NCBI GenBank assembly: GCA_945787305.1
Contig: CALZIH010000135.1
Location: 6,057 to 13,777 of the forward strand
From: an uncultured Desulfobulbaceae bacterium
GTDB taxonomy: Bacteria > Desulfobacterota > Desulfobulbia > Desulfobulbales > Desulfobulbaceae
Direction: 5' to 3'
DNA length: 7,721 bases
Within the stretch, counting starts at the first letter, position 1, and every line of letters begins with the position of its first letter. Of the stretch, positions 6,962 to 7,721 are shown one piece after another. The notes under the pieces are model-generated. The model was not told where the DNA came from. It made no database searches and saw only the letters and a program-made list of their open reading frames with translations. Made by a program: the position numbers and the translations under genes.

Positions 6962-6991
6962 CCTGATGGGCGCTCACCATACCTCATCAGG
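6962..6991. repeat. Inverted repeat overlapping the pyrG promoter
   Basis: CCTGATG (6962-6968) and CATCAGG (6985-6991) are exact inverted repeats separated by 16 bases. The right arm overlaps the loop and right half of the 6979-6997 palindrome, so the two structures cannot form together in single-stranded nucleic acid. They could mark two protein-binding half-sites or alternative RNA folds in transcripts reading through from the cupin gene. Confidence 0.45.
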
Positions 6992-7004
6992 AGGTATTTG
7001 ACAA
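6976..7004 (-). promoter_or_regulatory. Putative sigma-70 promoter for the pyrG operon
   Basis: Reading on the minus strand, TTGTCA (7004-6999, five of six matches to the -35 consensus) is followed after exactly 17 bases by TATGGT (6981-6976, four of six matches to the -10). Predicted initiation is around 6970-6967, within CCCA, giving a leader of about 72 bases before the pyrG start. The site lies only 19 bases past the cupin stop codon and is the best promoter candidate in the gap. No experimental support is available from sequence alone. Confidence 0.55.
6979..6997. promoter_or_regulatory. Operator-like palindrome filling the promoter spacer
   Basis: ATACCTC (6979-6985) and GAGGTAT (6991-6997) are perfect 7-base inverted repeats around the 5-base centre ATCAG. 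The element occupies almost the entire spacer between the putative -35 and -10 boxes and overlaps half of the -10 box, which is a typical place for a repressor or for a MerR-like spacer-binding regulator. No regulator gene for it is present in the window. Confidence 0.5.
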
Positions 7005-7022
7005 CTGCCAGTCGGGATCAAA

Positions 7023-7394
7023 TTAGAGCAGTTCCGTGTCTTCATGGGAGTATGGGGGAGCACAACAGCAAAGAATCACAAGAGGTTGATTGCCGGTGTT
7101 TGTTACCATATGTTGAGCCCCAGGTTGGATGCAAATTGTATCTCCGGCTGCAATAGTAAATTGCCGATCTTCAATCCTCATTTTTCCGTCACCGGAAAGT
7201 ATATAATACAGTTCCTCACTGCTCTGGTGTTTATGTAGACGAGTGCTACTTCCTGGCAGAATGGTTGCTTCTGCAAGGCTCTGTTTACTGTTGCCGTGTA
7301 CATTCGGGTGCATCAGCTCCCGGATTTCCGAACCGTCTTTGGTGATATAGGAACTGATATCCTTCTGTGAACTATGTGTTTGGTTCCTTGTCAT
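7023..7394 (-). CDS. Small single-domain cupin protein, function unknown
   Basis: A 123-residue single-domain cupin, probably cytoplasmic and metal-binding. Both cupin motifs fit the consensus closely. Motif 1 runs G48-x5-H54-x-H56-x4-E61-x6-G68 (in the segment GSSTRLHKHQSSEELYYILSG), and motif 2 runs G84 ... PG-x2-H95-x3-N99. The likely metal ligands are H54, H56, E61 and H95. The protein ends in a conserved-looking CCCAPPYSHEDTELL with three consecutive cysteines (109-111). Similar small cupins are often annotated as mannose-6-phosphate-isomerase-like, but no substrate can be assigned and no isomerase-specific domain is present. The ATG is preceded only by a weak purine stretch (AAAGAAA). 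It is oriented like pyrG, 126 bases upstream, and appears to be a separate unit. Confidence 0.85.
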   Translation of the reverse strand: MTRNQTHSSQKDISSYITKDGSEIRELMHPNVHGNSKQSLAEATILPGSSTRLHKHQSSEELYYILSGDGKMRIEDRQFTIAAGDTICIQPGAQHMVTNTGNQPLVILCCCAPPYSHEDTELL

Positions 7395-7461
7395 TTTCTT
7401 TATTTATCAGTTTGTTATGTATGGTGTTTTTCTGTCAGTGGCCCCTGTTGTTTTTCATGTT

Positions 7462-7494
7462 CCTGAATCCGTGAGCGGTCGGCCGTGGTTCAGG
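7462..7494. repeat. Imperfect hairpin upstream of the cupin gene
   Basis: CCTGAA-T-CC (7462-7470) pairs with GGTTCAGG (7487-7494) with one bulged T. Inside it GCGG and CCGT can pair around TCGG. There is no T-tract on either strand after the stem, so it does not look like a Rho-independent terminator; it may be part of a structured RNA or a binding site. Confidence 0.4.
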
Positions 7495-7638
7495 TGCGTG
7501 ATAGAAACCACACTATTATCCTGTAGTGATATCGTATATTGATGACCTCTATACGCAGACTTCAAAGCAGATAAGCCGCTGCTGGACGCCTCGAAGGGCG
7601 AACAGGTGAAATTATTAAGGCACCCTTAAATCACGCAC
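7494..7638. repeat. 9-base inverted repeat pair bounding 145 bases
   Basis: GTGCGTGAT (7494-7502) is the exact reverse complement of ATCACGCAC (7630-7638). The bounded segment could be a very small non-autonomous element (MITE-like), but no target-site duplication longer than two bases is visible, and a 9-base match in a stretch this long is not improbable by chance. Confidence 0.25.
7615..7629. repeat. Short perfect palindrome
   Basis: TTAAGG and CCTTAA flank the three-base loop CAC. The stem is too AT-rich and short for a firm terminator, and no T-run follows. It may be a protein-binding site. Confidence 0.35.
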
Positions 7639-7721
7639 AGCTCGCAATTTATTTCATAATATCTTACAGGTACAGGAAGTAAACAATAGTTTTACCTCAC
7701 AAATTCAGGGAAGAGATTTAG

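Larger units (their letters stand above)
7395..7721. other. Stretch without a confident gene; several inverted repeats
   Basis: No reading frame here has a convincing start, ribosome binding site and recognisable product. The longest open stretch noticed is on the minus strand, 57 codons from 7625 to a TGA at 7457-7455, containing SSSGLSALKSAYRGHQYTI but without an early start codon; it could be a gene remnant or chance. The stretch holds a bulged hairpin (7462-7494), a short GC hairpin (7587-7600), a perfect 6+6 palindrome (7615-7629), a 9-base inverted repeat pair (7494-7502 and 7630-7638) and a tandem TACAGG duplication (7665-7676). The upstream control region of the cupin gene should lie here, but I see no clear -35/-10 pair. 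Confidence 0.5.

Noticed and set aside
6998..7026. Perfect TTGACA on the + strand at 6998-7003
   Set aside because: No acceptable -10 box lies at 16-18 bases, and no + strand gene follows; the hexamer overlaps the minus-strand -35 box by symmetry.
7505..7606. Short + strand translation containing YIDD, reminiscent of a reverse transcriptase active site
   Set aside because: The frame is about 33 codons between stops with no other reverse transcriptase motif; a four-residue match is not evidence.
7494..7638. Insertion sequence or MITE bounded by 9-base inverted repeats
   Set aside because: No transposase, no convincing target-site duplication, and a 9-base inverted match is not rare enough; retained only as a low-confidence repeat.
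1..7721. CRISPR array, tRNA or rRNA genes
   Set aside because: No regularly spaced direct repeats, cloverleaf-like segments or rRNA-like stretches were found on either strand by eye.

Overview
The window looks like ordinary chromosomal DNA from a Gram-negative bacterium, most likely a sulfate-reducer-type Desulfobacterota/deltaproteobacterium (Desulfobulbales-like). The clues are the LPS genes kdsA, kdsC and lptC placed directly behind pyrG, an LL-diaminopimelate aminotransferase (DapL) instead of the succinylase route to lysine, and an anaerobe-type larC. The lineage call is an inference from gene content and order, not from a marker gene.

Layout. Bases 1-1863 carry three genes on the + strand: the 3' part of larC (nickel-pincer cofactor synthesis), pgpA (phosphatidylglycerol synthesis) and a metal-dependent amidohydrolase of unknown substrate. 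They are closely spaced (34 and 14 bases) and probably one transcription unit. They converge at about 1864-1918 on a minus-strand block that reads, in transcription order, pyrG, kdsA, kdsC, lptC, dapL. The first three junctions in this block overlap (ATGA, ATGGATGA, TGATG), so pyrG-kdsA-kdsC-lptC is clearly an operon. dapL follows 56 bases later without a visible Shine-Dalgarno site. Upstream of pyrG lies a small cupin gene on the same strand, and beyond it (7395-7721) a stretch with no confident gene but several inverted repeats.

How the genes fit together. PyrG makes CTP, which is the co-substrate for activating Kdo. KdsA and KdsC are the Kdo-8-phosphate synthase and phosphatase, and LptC is the inner-membrane/periplasmic part of the LPS exporter. 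DapL supplies meso-DAP/lysine precursors for peptidoglycan, and PgpA makes phosphatidylglycerol, so most of the window serves the cell envelope. KdsD, LptA and LptB, which often sit in this cluster in related bacteria, are absent here.

The most interesting part is the 126-base gap in front of pyrG. It contains a good promoter-like pair (TTGTCA, 17 bases, TATGGT), a 7+7-base palindrome filling the promoter spacer, and a terminator-like hairpin between the promoter and the pyrG ribosome binding site. Together these resemble an operator plus attenuator controlling CTP and LPS genes. I found no mobile element, CRISPR array, tRNA or rRNA, and no clearly new defence or metabolic system.
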